Source: Amycolatopsis bartoniae (GTDB taxonomy: Bacteria > Actinomycetota > Actinomycetes > Mycobacteriales > Pseudonocardiaceae). Taken from it: a DNA stretch of 64,000 nucleotides. The position numbers were made by a program, and so were the translations under genes. Below, piece after piece: positions 39,625 to 48,787 of the stretch (position 1 is the stretch's first letter; every line of letters starts with the position of its first letter). The stretch is from positions 894,451-958,450 of the forward strand of contig NZ_JACHWH010000003.1 in assembly GCF_014191255.1 (NCBI RefSeq), in the 5' to 3' direction. The notes beneath the pieces were generated by a model that saw nothing but the letters and a program-made list of their open reading frames with translations, was not told where the DNA came from and did not search any database.

Positions 39625-40637
39625 GCGAGCACCTCGACATCAGCGGCCTGACCGCGGGCTACGACGGGCAGCGCGTGCTCGACGTCGGCAGGCTCACCGT
39701 CGGCCGCGGCGAGTTCCTGTCCGTGCTGGGCCCCAGCGGTTGCGGCAAGACGACCCTGCTCAACACGCTCGCCGGTTTCGTCCGCCCGCAGTCGGGCAGC
39801 ATCCGCCTGGACGGCGAGGACGTCACCGGCGTCCCGCCGTACCGGCGCGGGCTGGGCCTGGTGTTCCAGAACTACGCGCTGTTCCCGCACCTGAGCGTGG
39901 CGGACAACGTCGCGTACGGGCTGAAGGCACGCAAGGTGCCCAAGCGCGAGCGCGCCGAGCGTGTCGAGGAGGCGCTGCGGCTGGTGAGCCTCGAAGCCTA
40001 CGCCGGCCGCCGGCCGCGGCAGTTGTCCGGCGGGCAGCAGCAGCGCGTCGCGGTGGCCAGGGCGCTCGCGATCCGGCCCGCGCTGGTACTGCTGGACGAA
40101 CCACTGTCCAATCTGGACGCGAAGCTGCGCCGCGAGATGCGGGTGGAGCTGCGGGCGCTGCAGCAGCGGCTGGGCATCACGATGGTGTTCGTGACGCACG
40201 ACCAGGAGGAGGCGCTGTCGCTGTCCGACCGGATCGCCGTGATGAACGGCGGCCGCGTCGAGCAGGTGGACACGCCGGAGGTCGTGTACCGGGAGCCGGC
40301 GACACGGTTCGTGGCCGAGTTCCTCGGCGCGGCGAACGTGCTGGAGGGCCGTGCCGAAAACGGCGTGCTGACCGTCGGTGACGTGCGTTTCCCTTGGCAC
40401 CGCGAGGTTTCCGGTGACGTCACGGTCGCGGTGCGGCCGGAGCGCGTCCGGCTCGGCGGCAGTGAAGGTCGGCCGGTGGCGAAGGTGGCGCTGCGCTCGT
40501 TCCTCGGTGACGCGTGGCAGGTCGAGCTGCTGCTGCCCGGCGGCCTGCGCCTGACCGCACGGGCGGAGCAGGCGCCGCCCGAGGGCACCGAGGTGGCCGT
40601 GAGCTGGGAGCCCGGGGATGTCATCGTCCTCCGCTGA
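39621..40637 (+). CDS. ABC transporter ATP-binding protein (PotA-like)
   Basis: The 338-residue ATPase has Walker [11 protein letters not shown]-loop [13 protein letters not shown], signature [15 protein letters not shown], Walker [13 protein letters not shown], switch His in [11 protein letters not shown] and a C-terminal TOBE domain (residues about 245-338: [12 protein letters not shown]). This is the PotA/FbpC/CysA-like group. GTG 39621 overlaps the upstream stop, giving the usual N-terminus ([13 protein letters not shown]). It energises the importer. Confidence 0.9.
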   Translation: MSEHLDISGLTAGYDGQRVLDVGRLTVGRGEFLSVLGPSGCGKTTLLNTLAGFVRPQSGSIRLDGEDVTGVPPYRRGLGLVFQNYALFPHLSVADNVAYGLKARKVPKRERAERVEEALRLVSLEAYAGRRPRQLSGGQQQRVAVARALAIRPALVLLDEPLSNLDAKLRREMRVELRALQQRLGITMVFVTHDQEEALSLSDRIAVMNGGRVEQVDTPEVVYREPATRFVAEFLGAANVLEGRAENGVLTVGDVRFPWHREVSGDVTVAVRPERVRLGGSEGRPVAKVALRSFLGDAWQVELLLPGGLRLTARAEQAPPEGTEVAVSWEPGDVIVLR

Positions 40638-41499
40638 GGCCCCGAAGGGGCGGCTGCGCGGGCTCGGTTTCGTGCTGCCCGCGCTGGCGTTCCTCGTGTT
40701 CCTGCTGATCGTGCCCATGGTCCGGATGCTGATCATGAGCTTCCACCCGGTGGACGAGTACGGGCAGGCGCTGCCGGGCTTCACCGCGGAGCAGTACCGC
40801 CGCGTGTTCACCGAGTCCTTCTTCTCGGAAGCGTTGCTGCACAGCGTGTTCGTCGCGCTGGTGGTCACCGTGCTGTGCCTCGTGCTGGGCTATCCGGCGG
40901 CGTACGTGCTGGCGCACCGCAGGCCGGGGCTCGTGCGGACGCTGCTGCTGCTCGCGGTGATCTCGCCGCTGCTGACGAGCGTCGTGGTCCGCACCTATGG
41001 CTGGTCGGTCCTGTTGTCCGGCAACGGTTTGGTGAACCGCGTGCTCGTCGGGCTGGGGCTGCGCAGCGAGCCGGCGAACCTGCTCGGCAGCACCGGCGCG
41101 GTGATCGTCTCGGTCACGCACGTGCTGCTGCCGTTCGCGATCGTGCCGCTCACCACCGCGCTGCGGAACATCGAGCCGAACCTCGGCCGCGCGTCGCTGA
41201 GCCTCGGCGCCGGGCCCGCGCGGACGTTCTGGCGCGTCACGGTCCCGCTGAGCCTGCCGGGCATCGCGGCCGGCGTGCTCATCGTGTTCGCGCTGGCGAT
41301 GGGCATCTACATCACCCCGATGCTCATCGGCGGCACCAACCAGCCACTGGCCGGGATCCGCATCTACGACCAGGTGAGCAGCGTGTTCGACTACCCGATG
41401 GCCGCCGCGCTGAGCTTCGTGCTGCTGGTGCTGACCGGCGTGTGCACGGCGGTCTTCGGCGGCGGTTTCCGCCTCTGGACCCGGAGGCTGCATGGCTAA
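40618..41499 (+). CDS. ABC transporter permease (PotB-like)
   Basis: The 293-residue protein has six predicted membrane helices, LGFVLPALAFLVFLLIVPMVRMLIMSF at the N-terminus and the EAA-like loop LGRASLSLGAGPARTFWRVTVPLSLPGIAAG. It belongs to the PotB/PotH permeases that pair with PotD-type binding proteins. Its start lies 20 bases inside the ATPase gene. Confidence 0.9.
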   Translation: MSSSSAEAPKGRLRGLGFVLPALAFLVFLLIVPMVRMLIMSFHPVDEYGQALPGFTAEQYRRVFTESFFSEALLHSVFVALVVTVLCLVLGYPAAYVLAHRRPGLVRTLLLLAVISPLLTSVVVRTYGWSVLLSGNGLVNRVLVGLGLRSEPANLLGSTGAVIVSVTHVLLPFAIVPLTTALRNIEPNLGRASLSLGAGPARTFWRVTVPLSLPGIAAGVLIVFALAMGIYITPMLIGGTNQPLAGIRIYDQVSSVFDYPMAAALSFVLLVLTGVCTAVFGGGFRLWTRRLHG

Positions 41500-42277
41500 G
41501 CTGCTCACCGCCGCGGGCAGGGTGTTCGCGGGCCTGGTGTTCCTGTTCCTGCTGGCACCGCTCGTGGTGCTGGTCGTCGCGTCGTTCAACTCGGCCGACT
41601 CGGTGGCGTTCCCGCCCTCGGGGTTCTCGCTGCGCTGGTACTCCGCGGTGCTCTCGTCCGCCGACTGGCTCGTGTCGTTCCAGCTGTCCGGGCTGCTGGT
41701 GGTGTTCGTCGTGCTCACCACGATCGTCCTGGGCACCACCGTCGCGTACGGGCTGGCGCGCGGCACCTTCCCCGGCAAGGGGATCCTGGCCGGGATCGCG
41801 CTCGGCCCGCTGCTGATCCCGGAGATCATCATCGCCCTGGGCCTGCTGTACTACCTGCAGGGCCTGCAGCTGACCAACACGATCACCGGCCTGTGGCTCG
41901 CCCACTCGCTGATCGCCCTGCCGTACGTGGTGCGCGCCGTGCTCGTCAGCGCGGCCGGGCTCGACCCGACGCTGGAACGCGCGGCGGCCAGCCTCGGCGC
42001 GAGCGGGGCACGCGTGTTCTGGACCGTCACGTTGCCGCTGCTGCGGCCGGGGATCATCGCCGGGGCGGTGTTCGCCGCGGTCACCTCCCTCGGCGAGGTC
42101 GCCATCACGGCACTGGTCGCCGGCGCCAACACCACCACCGTGCCGCTGCGGATCTTCTCCGCGGTCCAGTTCGAGCTGGACCCGTCGGTCGCCGCGGTGT
42201 CCACCCTGCTGCTGCTCGCCAGCGTCGTCGTGATGCTGGTGCTGGAACGATTCGTGCGCCTGTCGGAGCTGCTGTGA
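41492..42277 (+). CDS. ABC transporter permease (PotC-like)
   Basis: The 261-residue protein has six predicted membrane helices and the EAA loop LERAAASLGASGARVFWTVTLPLLRPGIIAG of PotC/PotI permeases. The start overlaps the PotB-like gene by 8 bases and its stop overlaps the hyuA-like start (GTGA at 42274), so transport and hydrolysis genes are translated in one chain. Confidence 0.9.
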   Translation: MAKLLTAAGRVFAGLVFLFLLAPLVVLVVASFNSADSVAFPPSGFSLRWYSAVLSSADWLVSFQLSGLLVVFVVLTTIVLGTTVAYGLARGTFPGKGILAGIALGPLLIPEIIIALGLLYYLQGLQLTNTITGLWLAHSLIALPYVVRAVLVSAAGLDPTLERAAASLGASGARVFWTVTLPLLRPGIIAGAVFAAVTSLGEVAITALVAGANTTTVPLRIFSAVQFELDPSVAAVSTLLLLASVVVMLVLERFVRLSELL

Positions 42278-44289
42278 CCACCATTCGAGCCGGGATCGAC
42301 GTCGGCGGCACCTTCACCGACTTCGTGCTCGCGATGCCGGACGACAACCGCGTGCTGCACCACAAGGAGCCGAGCACGCCCGACGATCCGACAGTGGCCG
42401 TCGCGCAGGGCCTCGCGGCGATCGCGGCGCAGGCGGGCATCTCCCCGGCCGAGTACGGCGCGATCACCCACGGCACCACCATCGGGCTCAACACGATCAT
42501 CCAGCGCCGCGGCGCGCGGCTCGCGCTCGTCGTGACCGAGGGCTACCGCGACATTCTGGAGATCGGCCGTAGCCGCCTGCCCTCGTCGTTCGACCTGCAC
42601 GCGGCAAAGGAGGAGCCGCTGGTGCCGCGCGAGCTGGTCGTGGAGCTGCCCGCGCGGCTGCACCCGGACGGCACCCCGGCCCGTACGCCGGCCGACGAGG
42701 AGCTGGCCCGCGCGGCCGCGGAGATCGACGCGGACGCGGTCGCGGTCGTCGTGCTGCACGCGCACACCAACCCCCGTTTCGAGGCGGAGATCGCGCGGCG
42801 GCTGGCGAAACTGTTGCCGGGCACGGAGGTCGCCGCGTCGGCGACGGTGTGGCCGGAGGTCCGCGAGTACGAGCGGACGCTCGTGGCCTGCCTGAACGCG
42901 TACATCCAGCCGCTGATGAAGGCGTACTTCGAACGGCTGGAGGAGCGCCTCGCCGCGCTCGGCATCACGGCGCCGGTGACGATCGCGGGGTCGAACGGGG
43001 GAGCGCTGAGCCTGCGCGCGGCCGTCGACCGTCCGATCGAGACTGTCCTTTCCGGACCGGCGTCAGGCGTCACGGCCGCGACGAAGCTCGCCGCGGAGGC
43101 GGGCATCGAGCGCCTGGTCACCTTCGACATGGGCGGCACCAGCAGCGACATCGCGGTGGCGCTGGCGGGCACGCCGGAGATCGCGACGCGCACGAACATC
43201 GGCGGCCTGCCGCTCGTGCTGCCGGTGGTCGCGGTCAACGCGATCGGCGCCGGCGGCGGTTCCGTGGTGCGGGTCGACGAGCACGGCGTGCTCAAGGTCG
43301 GCCCGGAAAGCGCGGGCGCCGTGCCCGGACCGGTCGCCTACGGGCGCGGTGGCACGCGCCCGGCGATCACCGACTGCTACCTGCGCACCGGCCTGCTCTC
43401 GCCCGGTGCGTTCCTCGGCGGCCGCATGACACTCGACGCCGAGGCCGCGAACCGGGCGCTCGCGGAGGTCGGCGATCGCATCGGGCTCGACAGCGTGCAC
43501 GCGGCGGCCGCGGCGCTGCGCGTCGCGACCGCGGGCATGGCCGTGGAGCTGCAGAAGATCCTGGTGCAGCGCGGTTTCGACCCCGCGGAGTTCACGCTGG
43601 TGCCCTTCGGCGGTGCGGGCCCGACGCACGCGGCCGCGCTCGCCGAGGAGGTCGGCATCAGCGAGATCGTGGTCCCGCCCGCGGCGGCGACGTTCTGCGC
43701 GCTGGGCGCGGCGGCCGCGGACCTGCGCCGCGACTTCGCGCGCAGTCTGCGCCGCCCGCTGGACGAGGACGGCCTCGCGCGGCTGCGTGAAATCGTCGGC
43801 GACCTGCGGGAGCAGGCCCGCACGTGGCTCGCCGAGCAGGGCGTCGCGACGGGCGAGCCGCGGTTCGACGTCTCCGCCGACCTGAGCTACCTCGGCCAGG
43901 CCTTCGAGCTGCGAGTGCCGCTCGGCGAGCTGACGGTGGCCGCCGTGGCCGAGGCGCTGCACGCCGAACACGAGCGCCTGTACGGGTTCCGCGACCTGCA
44001 GGCCCCCATCCGGCTGGGCACGGCCCGGCTCACCGTGGTCGGGCCGGTGGCGGCGCTGCCGTACCGGACGGTGTCCGGCGGCGGGTCGGAACCGGCGGCG
44101 AGCGGCACGCGGCCGGTGTTCCTCGGCGGCGAGTGGGCCGAGGCGCGGATCTTCCAGCGGGCGGAGTTGCGGGCCGGTGACCGGTTCGCCGGGCCCGCCG
44201 TAGTGGAGCAGGAGGACACCACCGTGGTCGTGCCCGCGGGCTGGGCGGTTACCGTGGACGAGTTCGGCAACCTGCGGGTGCGCCGATGA
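42274..44289 (+). CDS. Hydantoinase/oxoprolinase subunit A (HyuA family)
   Basis: The 671-residue protein begins RAGIDVGGTFTDFVLA (actin-like ATPase motif), followed by HGTTIGLNTIIQRRGARLALVVTEGYRDILEIGR, NAYIQPLMKAYF, TFDMGGTSSDIA and FGGAGPTHAAALAEEVGI, the complete order of HyuA/OplA-N proteins. With HyuB it forms an ATP-dependent enzyme that opens hydantoins, 5-oxoproline or related cyclic amides, or carboxylates ketones in the acetone-carboxylase branch. Being downstream of a SAM-IV riboswitch and an importer, the natural substrate may be a sulfur-bearing cyclic amide or thiohydantoin (inference). Confidence 0.9.
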   Translation: MTTIRAGIDVGGTFTDFVLAMPDDNRVLHHKEPSTPDDPTVAVAQGLAAIAAQAGISPAEYGAITHGTTIGLNTIIQRRGARLALVVTEGYRDILEIGRSRLPSSFDLHAAKEEPLVPRELVVELPARLHPDGTPARTPADEELARAAAEIDADAVAVVVLHAHTNPRFEAEIARRLAKLLPGTEVAASATVWPEVREYERTLVACLNAYIQPLMKAYFERLEERLAALGITAPVTIAGSNGGALSLRAAVDRPIETVLSGPASGVTAATKLAAEAGIERLVTFDMGGTSSDIAVALAGTPEIATRTNIGGLPLVLPVVAVNAIGAGGGSVVRVDEHGVLKVGPESAGAVPGPVAYGRGGTRPAITDCYLRTGLLSPGAFLGGRMTLDAEAANRALAEVGDRIGLDSVHAAAAALRVATAGMAVELQKILVQRGFDPAEFTLVPFGGAGPTHAAALAEEVGISEIVVPPAAATFCALGAAAADLRRDFARSLRRPLDEDGLARLREIVGDLREQARTWLAEQGVATGEPRFDVSADLSYLGQAFELRVPLGELTVAAVAEALHAEHERLYGFRDLQAPIRLGTARLTVVGPVAALPYRTVSGGGSEPAASGTRPVFLGGEWAEARIFQRAELRAGDRFAGPAVVEQEDTTVVVPAGWAVTVDEFGNLRVRR

Positions 44290-46226
44290 AGCTCGACCCG
44301 GTCACCCTGGAGATCATCGGCAACAAGTTCTCCGCGCTCGCCGAGGAGATGTGCCTGACGCTGCAGCGCACCAGCCGGTCGCTCTACGTCAAGGAGACCG
44401 CGGACTTCTGCTGCGCGCTCGCCGGACCGGGCGGCGGGTTCGTCGCCTATCCGCGCGGCATCGGCGTGTCCGGGTTCGTGGGGCTCGACGTGGCCGCCAC
44501 GGCGGAGGCCGCGGGTCCGCTGGAGCCGGGCGACGTGATCATCACCAACGACCCGTTCACCTCGGGCGGGCTGGCCACGCACCTGACCGACCTCCAGCTC
44601 GTCGCGCCCTACTTCTCCGAAGGCGAGCTGATCGGTTACGGCTGGGCGTTCATCCACTGCTCCGACATCGGCGGCCGGGTGCCCAGCAGCCTGTCACCGA
44701 CCAACGACGAGATCTTCCAGGAGGGCCTGCAGATCCCGCCGGTGAAGCTGGTCCGCGCGGGGCAGCCGAACACCGACGTCGAACGGCTGATGGCGGCCAA
44801 CAGCCGGATGCCCGACGCCAACCGCGGTGACCTGCAGGCCATGATCGCCGCGCTGCGCACGGGCCGCACCCGGCTCGCCGCGATCGTCGAGCGGCACGGC
44901 GTGGCCGACGTGCTCGCCGCGCAGGAGGACGTGGTGGACTACACGGCCGCGAAGGCGCGCGCCGCACTGTCCACATTGGAGGACGGCACGTACAGGTTCG
45001 TCGACTACCTCGACGACGACGCGGTGTCGAAGGTACCGGTCCGCATCTCCGTCACCGCGACGCTCTCGCAGGGGCAGCTGCACCTGGACTTCACGGGCAC
45101 CGACCCGCAGGTGGCGGCGGCGTTCAACATCGCGAGCCTCGGCCGCCCGCACGCCTGGATCACCACGCGAGTGCTCGCGCTGATCTGCACCCTCGACCCG
45201 GCGATCGCGCTGAACGCCGGGCTGGTGCGGCCGATCAGCGTGACCGCGCCCGAGGGCAGCGTCGTCAACGCGCTGCGCCCGGCCGCGGTCGGCATCCGGC
45301 ACGCGACGGCGTCGCGGGTGAACGACGCGCTGGGCGGCGCGCTCGGGCTGGCCGCGCCGGACGTGCTGCCGGCGGCGTCGAGCGGGCTCGTGGTGCCGGT
45401 GGTCGTCGCGGAGCAGGACAACGTGCAGGTGCTGGAGCCGATGGTCGGCGGCACCGGGGCGCGCGCGGGCGCCGACGGCGTGGACGGGCGTGACAGCGGG
45501 ATCTCCAACCTGGCCAACAACCCCGTCGAGACCGTGGAGACGGAGATCGGCGTGGAGATCCTGCGGTACGGGCTGGTGCCGGACTCCGGCGGCGCCGGGC
45601 GCTGGCGCGGCGGCAGCGGGCTGGAGCTGACGTTCCGGGTGAAGGGCGACGGGTCGCGGCTGCTGGCCCGCGGGCTGGAGCGGCAGTGCTTCCGGCCGTG
45701 GGGCGTGCGTGGCGGCGGGCCGGGCACGCCGGCGGTGCTGCAGGTGAACGGCGAGCCGGTGGGGAAGGTGGACGTGCTGCCGCTGCGGCGCGGTGACGTG
45801 GTGACCCTGCGGACCTCGGGCGCGGGCGGCTTCGGCGACCCGTTCGAACGCGACCCGGCGGCGGTGCTGCGGGACGTGCGGCGCGGCCTGGTGACACGGG
45901 AAGCGGCGGAGCGGGACTACGGCGTGGTGCTGAGCGGCGCCGAGGTCGACGAAGCGGCGACGGCGCGGCGGCGAGCCGGACGGAGCCGCGAGGGGTTCGG
46001 CTTCGGCCCGGAACGCGAGGCCTGGGAGTCGGTCTTCGACATCGAATCGGGCGACGCCCTGGTGCGCTTCCTGTTCACCCTGCCGAGGCACGAACGCTAC
46101 CGCCACCGGGCGGACATCGTGGCCGCCGTGCTGGCGGAACTGCCGCCGGAGTTCCCCCGGGTGCGGCCGGACGCGGAGCAGCGGGAACGTGCGAGGGCGG
46201 TGCTGGCGTCCCGTATCGGGGCGTGA
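44286..46226 (+). CDS. Hydantoinase/oxoprolinase subunit B (HyuB family) with a C-terminal extension
   Basis: The 646-residue protein opens LDPVTLEIIGNKFSALAEEM, with TNDPFTSGGLATHLTDLQLVAP, GFAHCSDIG-like segment (here IHCSDIGGRVP), the glycine-rich AGGFGDPFERDPAAVLRDVRRGLVT near residue 520 and an extra 100 residues or so after it (GREAWESVFDIESGDALVRFLF...). ATG 44286 overlaps the HyuA stop. It is the last gene of the riboswitch-controlled operon; a strong hairpin follows 10 bases after the stop. Confidence 0.9.
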   Translation: MKLDPVTLEIIGNKFSALAEEMCLTLQRTSRSLYVKETADFCCALAGPGGGFVAYPRGIGVSGFVGLDVAATAEAAGPLEPGDVIITNDPFTSGGLATHLTDLQLVAPYFSEGELIGYGWAFIHCSDIGGRVPSSLSPTNDEIFQEGLQIPPVKLVRAGQPNTDVERLMAANSRMPDANRGDLQAMIAALRTGRTRLAAIVERHGVADVLAAQEDVVDYTAAKARAALSTLEDGTYRFVDYLDDDAVSKVPVRISVTATLSQGQLHLDFTGTDPQVAAAFNIASLGRPHAWITTRVLALICTLDPAIALNAGLVRPISVTAPEGSVVNALRPAAVGIRHATASRVNDALGGALGLAAPDVLPAASSGLVVPVVVAEQDNVQVLEPMVGGTGARAGADGVDGRDSGISNLANNPVETVETEIGVEILRYGLVPDSGGAGRWRGGSGLELTFRVKGDGSRLLARGLERQCFRPWGVRGGGPGTPAVLQVNGEPVGKVDVLPLRRGDVVTLRTSGAGGFGDPFERDPAAVLRDVRRGLVTREAAERDYGVVLSGAEVDEAATARRRAGRSREGFGFGPEREAWESVFDIESGDALVRFLFTLPRHERYRHRADIVAAVLAELPPEFPRVRPDAEQRERARAVLASRIGA

Positions 46227-46235
46227 GGGAGCCTG

Positions 46236-46275
46236 CCGGTTGCTCGCGCCGGCCGGAGCCGGTGCGAGCAACCGG
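46236..46275. terminator. Strong hairpin at the end of the SAM-IV operon
   Basis: CCGGTTGCTCGC (46236-46247) is perfectly complementary to GCGAGCAACCGG (46264-46275); the 16-base loop can form a further CCGGC/GCCGG stem. It lies just after the HyuB stop and also just after the stop of the converging small-peptide gene, so it can end transcription from both sides. No T run follows. Confidence 0.75.
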
Positions 46276-46286
46276 TCCCCGATCGG

Positions 46287-46460
46287 TCAGCGGCAGCTTG
46301 CCGGCTCCGGCAGGACGATCACGACCGGAGGCTGCTGCTCTGGCTCGTCATCGACCGGTTTCGACGTGCCCGTGGCCGAAGCGGCCAAGATCGCCAGGGT
46401 GACGGCAGCTGCTCGTTTCCGCAGCCGGAACCGGGCCGGCGGTGCAGGTTTCTCTTTCAT
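46287..46460 (-). CDS. Small putative secreted peptide (57 aa) downstream of the NLR-like regulator
   Basis: The reading frame gives a basic start (KEKPAPPARFRLRKRAAAV), a hydrophobic segment (VTLAILAASATG) and a short acidic, Gln/Pro/Val-rich tail ending in SCR, which is the layout of an exported peptide of 30 or so residues. It is on the same strand as the two regulator genes and 76 bases after them. The ribosome-binding site is weak, so the call is tentative. Such small secreted products beside NB-ARC/TPR regulators could act as signals or as the regulated output. The opposite-strand frame over this stretch looks random. Confidence 0.45.
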   Translation of the reverse strand: MKEKPAPPARFRLRKRAAAVTLAILAASATGTSKPVDDEPEQQPPVVIVLPEPASCR

Positions 46461-46535
46461 GGCAGGAGATTCCCACTGCGCCGGAAGGGGTGGAAGGGGG
46501 TGCGGTCACACACTTGGAAAAAGTGCTGCCCGGCG

Positions 46536-47852
46536 TCACGGCCGACCGGCCACAGTGGACTCAGGCTCGAGTGCCCCGAGTTGTTGCCGGAGCAGCTGTG
46601 CTTCCGCGACCGCAGGGGCGTCCTGCAGCTCGCTCAGGATCGCGATGGCCGCGGTGACCGCCTCCTCCGCTTCCGCGCGCAGTCCCAGCGCGGCCAGTGA
46701 CTTTCCGCAGCCCAGCTGGCTTTCCGCCTCGCCCCGCGGTTGCCCGTTGTCGCGCCGCAACAGCCGGGCCTGCTCGAAGTGCACGAACGCCCGTGCGGCG
46801 TGCCCCTGCTCCAGTCGCATCAGGCCCAGCTGGTGATGGGTGTGGCTCTGGAGTGGGGACACCCGGGTCCTGAGGGCAAGGTGCAGGGCGTCTTCGGCGA
46901 CCCGGATCGCTTCTTCCACCCGGCCCATGCGCTTGAACGTGGTCGACATGGTCGCCGAGACGATGGCCGTGCCGAAAGGCCACTCGGGCGCGGCGAAGTG
47001 CCGGAGCGCCGCGTCGAACCTGCGCAGTGCCTCGGTGTAGTGCCCGGTACCCGTCAAGCTTTCGCCCAGGGCGTGCATGGTCCACGCACGCCCCCTGTCG
47101 TCGTTTCCGGATTCGTGGAGGGTGGCCGCTTCGCGGAGCGGGCGGAGAGCTTCGTCGTCGCGGCCGAGTTCGTGCAGGATCCAGCCCAGGCCGTGCAAGG
47201 CGCGGGCGAGCCCGGTTCGGCTGCGGGCCCGGCGGGCAAGGCGGACCGCGCGGGTGAACAGCTCCAGGCATGCGCTCCAGTGTCTCGTCAGGTAGAGGAA
47301 AGGCAGGTAGAGCACGGGAATCTGCCAGGCTTCCGGCAAGCCGTGCCGCTCCGCGTCCTGAACCAGGGCCACGACCGAGGCGAACTCGGTGTCCATCCAC
47401 GACAGCGGCCCGTGCCCGGAGAAGTCCGGGAGGTGGAAGCCCTTGGTGTCCACCGCCATGGCGGGGCCCGCCCAGTCCGGCGCGATGGCGTCGCCCGCGG
47501 TCGCCGCGGCGGCGACGTACCAGCGGATCAGGCGTTTCCGGGCGGCGGTCCGGTCGTCCTCCTCCCTCGCTCGCCCGGCCGCGTAGGCGCGGGCCGTCCG
47601 GTGCAGGTGAACCCGCCCGTCGACGGTGACCTGCACCAGGTCCCACTCGTCGAGCGCGTCGAGGTCGGCGCGGACCTCCTCCGGCGTTCCTCCGGTGAGG
47701 GCGGCCACGGCCTCGGGCGAAAGGGACGAGCACGGCTGGGCCGCCAGTAGGCGGAAGGTGCGCGCGGCGCTCTCCGGCAGCTCCGCGTAGCTCAGATCGA
47801 GCAGGACCTTCGTCGCCTGGAGGAGTTCGGCGCTGGGCGAGGGTTCTCTCAT
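46536..47852 (-). CDS. Winged-helix and TPR half of a split NLR-like regulator
   Basis: From ATG 47852 the 438-residue product starts with a linker and winged helix (ATKVLLDLSYAELPESAARTFRLLA, then LDEWDLVQVTVDGRVHLHRTARAYA), which in one-piece actinobacterial proteins directly follows the NB-ARC ATPase. After residue 150 come at least five TPR units, e.g. ALHGLGWILHELGRDDEALRPLREA and HALGESLTGTGHYTEALRRF. It has no ATPase or HTH of its own. Its ATG overlaps the stop of the upstream HTH-ATPase gene (ATGA), so the two are made together and probably form one receptor. TPRs likely sense the ligand. Confidence 0.8.
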   Translation of the reverse strand: MREPSPSAELLQATKVLLDLSYAELPESAARTFRLLAAQPCSSLSPEAVAALTGGTPEEVRADLDALDEWDLVQVTVDGRVHLHRTARAYAAGRAREEDDRTAARKRLIRWYVAAAATAGDAIAPDWAGPAMAVDTKGFHLPDFSGHGPLSWMDTEFASVVALVQDAERHGLPEAWQIPVLYLPFLYLTRHWSACLELFTRAVRLARRARSRTGLARALHGLGWILHELGRDDEALRPLREAATLHESGNDDRGRAWTMHALGESLTGTGHYTEALRRFDAALRHFAAPEWPFGTAIVSATMSTTFKRMGRVEEAIRVAEDALHLALRTRVSPLQSHTHHQLGLMRLEQGHAARAFVHFEQARLLRRDNGQPRGEAESQLGCGKSLAALGLRAEAEEAVTAAIAILSELQDAPAVAEAQLLRQQLGALEPESTVAGRP

Positions 47853-48787
47853 CCTCGCTCCGCCTCCAGCGTGTCCACGAGTCCCCGGATGGTGAGTTCC
47901 GGCTTGCACGCGAGCAGCTTGCCCGCGCGCCGCAGGTTCGAGGGGACTCCACCGCAGAGCTCGAGGAGCCGGTCGGTCGCCTCGGGTTCCTCGGTGATCC
48001 GTGCTTCGCCGGCCAGGTTCGACAGGAGCGTCCGCGCGGCCGGTGGGTCGAGCGGGCCGAGCGGAACGACCTCGGCGCCGGGCAGCGGGAGCGGGAGCTG
48101 GCTGGTGAGCACCACCGCACTGCCCGTCCCCGGACGAAGCGCCGTGAACAGTTCGAGCGAGTCCACGTTGTCCAGCACGAGCAACACCGGCTTGCAGCTG
48201 GTGATGCGCTGGAAGTGGCGGAGCAGCTCCTCCGGTGTCTGACCGGCGAGCGCGGATGCGTGGATCCCCAGAGCGGTGAGCAGACGCGTCAGCACCGGCC
48301 CCAGCTCCTCGGGCGTCATCGAGCTGTGCAGGTCCACGATCAGGGCGCCACCGGGGAAGCGCTTTCCGGCCTCCTCCATCCAGGCGTGCACCAGGTGGGT
48401 CTTGCCGATGCCGGCCGGGCCGACGACGTTGACCAGGGCTTGTTCACCGGCACGTCGGCCCAGCACGGCGGTGTCCAGGCGGTGCCGTGCCGCCCGGCGG
48501 CCCAGCAGCGGACCTCGCCTGGCGGGTGCGTTCAGAAGTACCGTCTTGAGGAGCCGCGCGAGGAGCGCCTCGAACACCACGCGCGTCAACCGGCCCCCGC
48601 TGTCCAGTACCGCGTCGAGCCGCTGCGCCAGCTGCAGCGATGGGATCCGAGAGCTGCTCAACGCGTTCGTCAGGGACGAAAGCGAGTAGCCCGCTGCCTT
48701 CGCGACCTCGGTCTTGCTCATGCCACTGCCCTCCCACAACTCGTGGAAGACGACGGCGAACCGGCTTTGTGGTGCCTGGGCAGGCAT
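47849..48787 (-). CDS. HTH and NB-ARC ATPase half of a split NLR-like (AfsR/SARP-related) regulator
   Basis: The 312-residue protein has an N-terminal Xre-like HTH (GMSKTEVAKAAGYSLSSLTNALSSSRIPSLQLAQRLDAVL), then an NB-ARC/STAND ATPase: Walker A VVGPAGIGKTHLVHAW, Walker B KPVLLVLDNVDSLE, VVLTSQLPLPLPG and ELCGGVPSNL where GLPL is usual. It stops in the middle of what is normally the ARC-winged-helix linker (LVDTLEAERG). Usually these proteins continue through winged helix and TPRs for a total near 750 residues; here the rest is encoded by the next, overlapping gene. It probably controls transcription, perhaps of the small peptide downstream. Confidence 0.8.
   Translation of the reverse strand: MPAQAPQSRFAVVFHELWEGSGMSKTEVAKAAGYSLSSLTNALSSSRIPSLQLAQRLDAVLDSGGRLTRVVFEALLARLLKTVLLNAPARRGPLLGRRAARHRLDTAVLGRRAGEQALVNVVGPAGIGKTHLVHAWMEEAGKRFPGGALIVDLHSSMTPEELGPVLTRLLTALGIHASALAGQTPEELLRHFQRITSCKPVLLVLDNVDSLELFTALRPGTGSAVVLTSQLPLPLPGAEVVPLGPLDPPAARTLLSNLAGEARITEEPEATDRLLELCGGVPSNLRRAGKLLACKPELTIRGLVDTLEAERG

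Noticed and set aside
46348..46539. 63-codon frame on the minus strand overlapping the proposed secreted peptide
   Set aside because: Composition is random, it has no ribosome-binding site, and it conflicts with the better 57-codon frame.
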